DNA of 64,000 nt from Sulfurimonas sp. (GTDB taxonomy: Bacteria > Campylobacterota > Campylobacteria > Campylobacterales > Sulfurimonadaceae). The translations under genes and the position numbers were made by a program. The notes beneath the pieces were generated by a model. That model saw nothing but the letters and a program-made list of their open reading frames with translations. It had not been told where the DNA came from and made no database searches. Positions 63,846 through 64,000 of this stretch are shown in pieces. The DNA lies in NCBI GenBank assembly GCA_016744115.1, contig JADGEZ010000001.1:1-64000 (forward strand), read 5' to 3'. Every line of letters begins with the position of its first letter. The stretch's first letter is position 1.

Positions 63846-64000
63846 TATATATCTTCCTTCGCTACTAAAGCTTTTATATCTATAGCGTAACTAGGGCATC
63901 TACTGATACAAAAGCCACATGAGGTACATTTTTCTTGATTTATATTCGGCATAAACATTGCCTTAAAATCAATAGCATTTTCTAAACATGGGTCTTTGCA
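63845..64000 (-). CDS. napF: NapF-like ferredoxin, C-terminal part (cut by window edge)
   Basis: Translation CKDPCLENAIDFKAMFMPNINQEKCTSCGFCISRCPSYAIDIKALVAKEDI*; 4Fe-4S CxxCxxCxxxCP. Confidence 0.75.
   Translation of the reverse strand, partial: CKDPCLENAIDFKAMFMPNINQEKCTSCGFCISRCPSYAIDIKALVAKEDI

Noticed and set aside
1-64000. CRISPR array
   Set aside because: No regularly spaced direct repeats with unique spacers were seen; the repeats found are palindromic, protein-coding or microsatellite.

Overview
64 kb window of an AT-rich chromosome that looks like Campylobacterota (Sulfurimonas-like gene content and order: lysA-HAD-pheA-hisC-fliF-fliG-fliH-dxs, a metK/ndk/rpmF/plsX/fabH/aroK run, ftsH/psd-like, waaC/htrB, and nap genes at the right edge). 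This assignment is by recognition only. Most of the window is housekeeping: flagellar MS-ring/switch genes, amino-acid and isoprenoid biosynthesis, fatty-acid synthesis, LPS/glycan transferases, ruvB, panB, gpmI, valS, a DEAD-box helicase, an ABC-F ATPase, a porin, a five-haem cytochrome, a two-component system and napF-napL-napD. Accessory content: an islet at about 12.3-14.85 kb (Rpn/PD-(D/E)XK gene, decayed ORF, leucine-rich-repeat-variant protein, two kinds of palindromic element), a Dam-type methyltransferase plus candidate restriction endonuclease at 39.7-41.8 kb, and a glycan cluster at 48.1-52.6 kb. The most unusual signal is a pair of ~270-bp intergenic elements (14570-14837 and 58386-58655). 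They share one architecture: a 32-33 bp terminal inverted repeat enclosing two inner inverted-repeat arms, each with a central palindrome. The stem sequences are unrelated between copies, but short core motifs are shared. A separate finding is three genes (prmA, the Dam-type methyltransferase, an HD-GYP protein), each broken by an apparent 1-nt contraction in an A/T run. That points to sequencing error, or less likely to real or programmed frameshifts.
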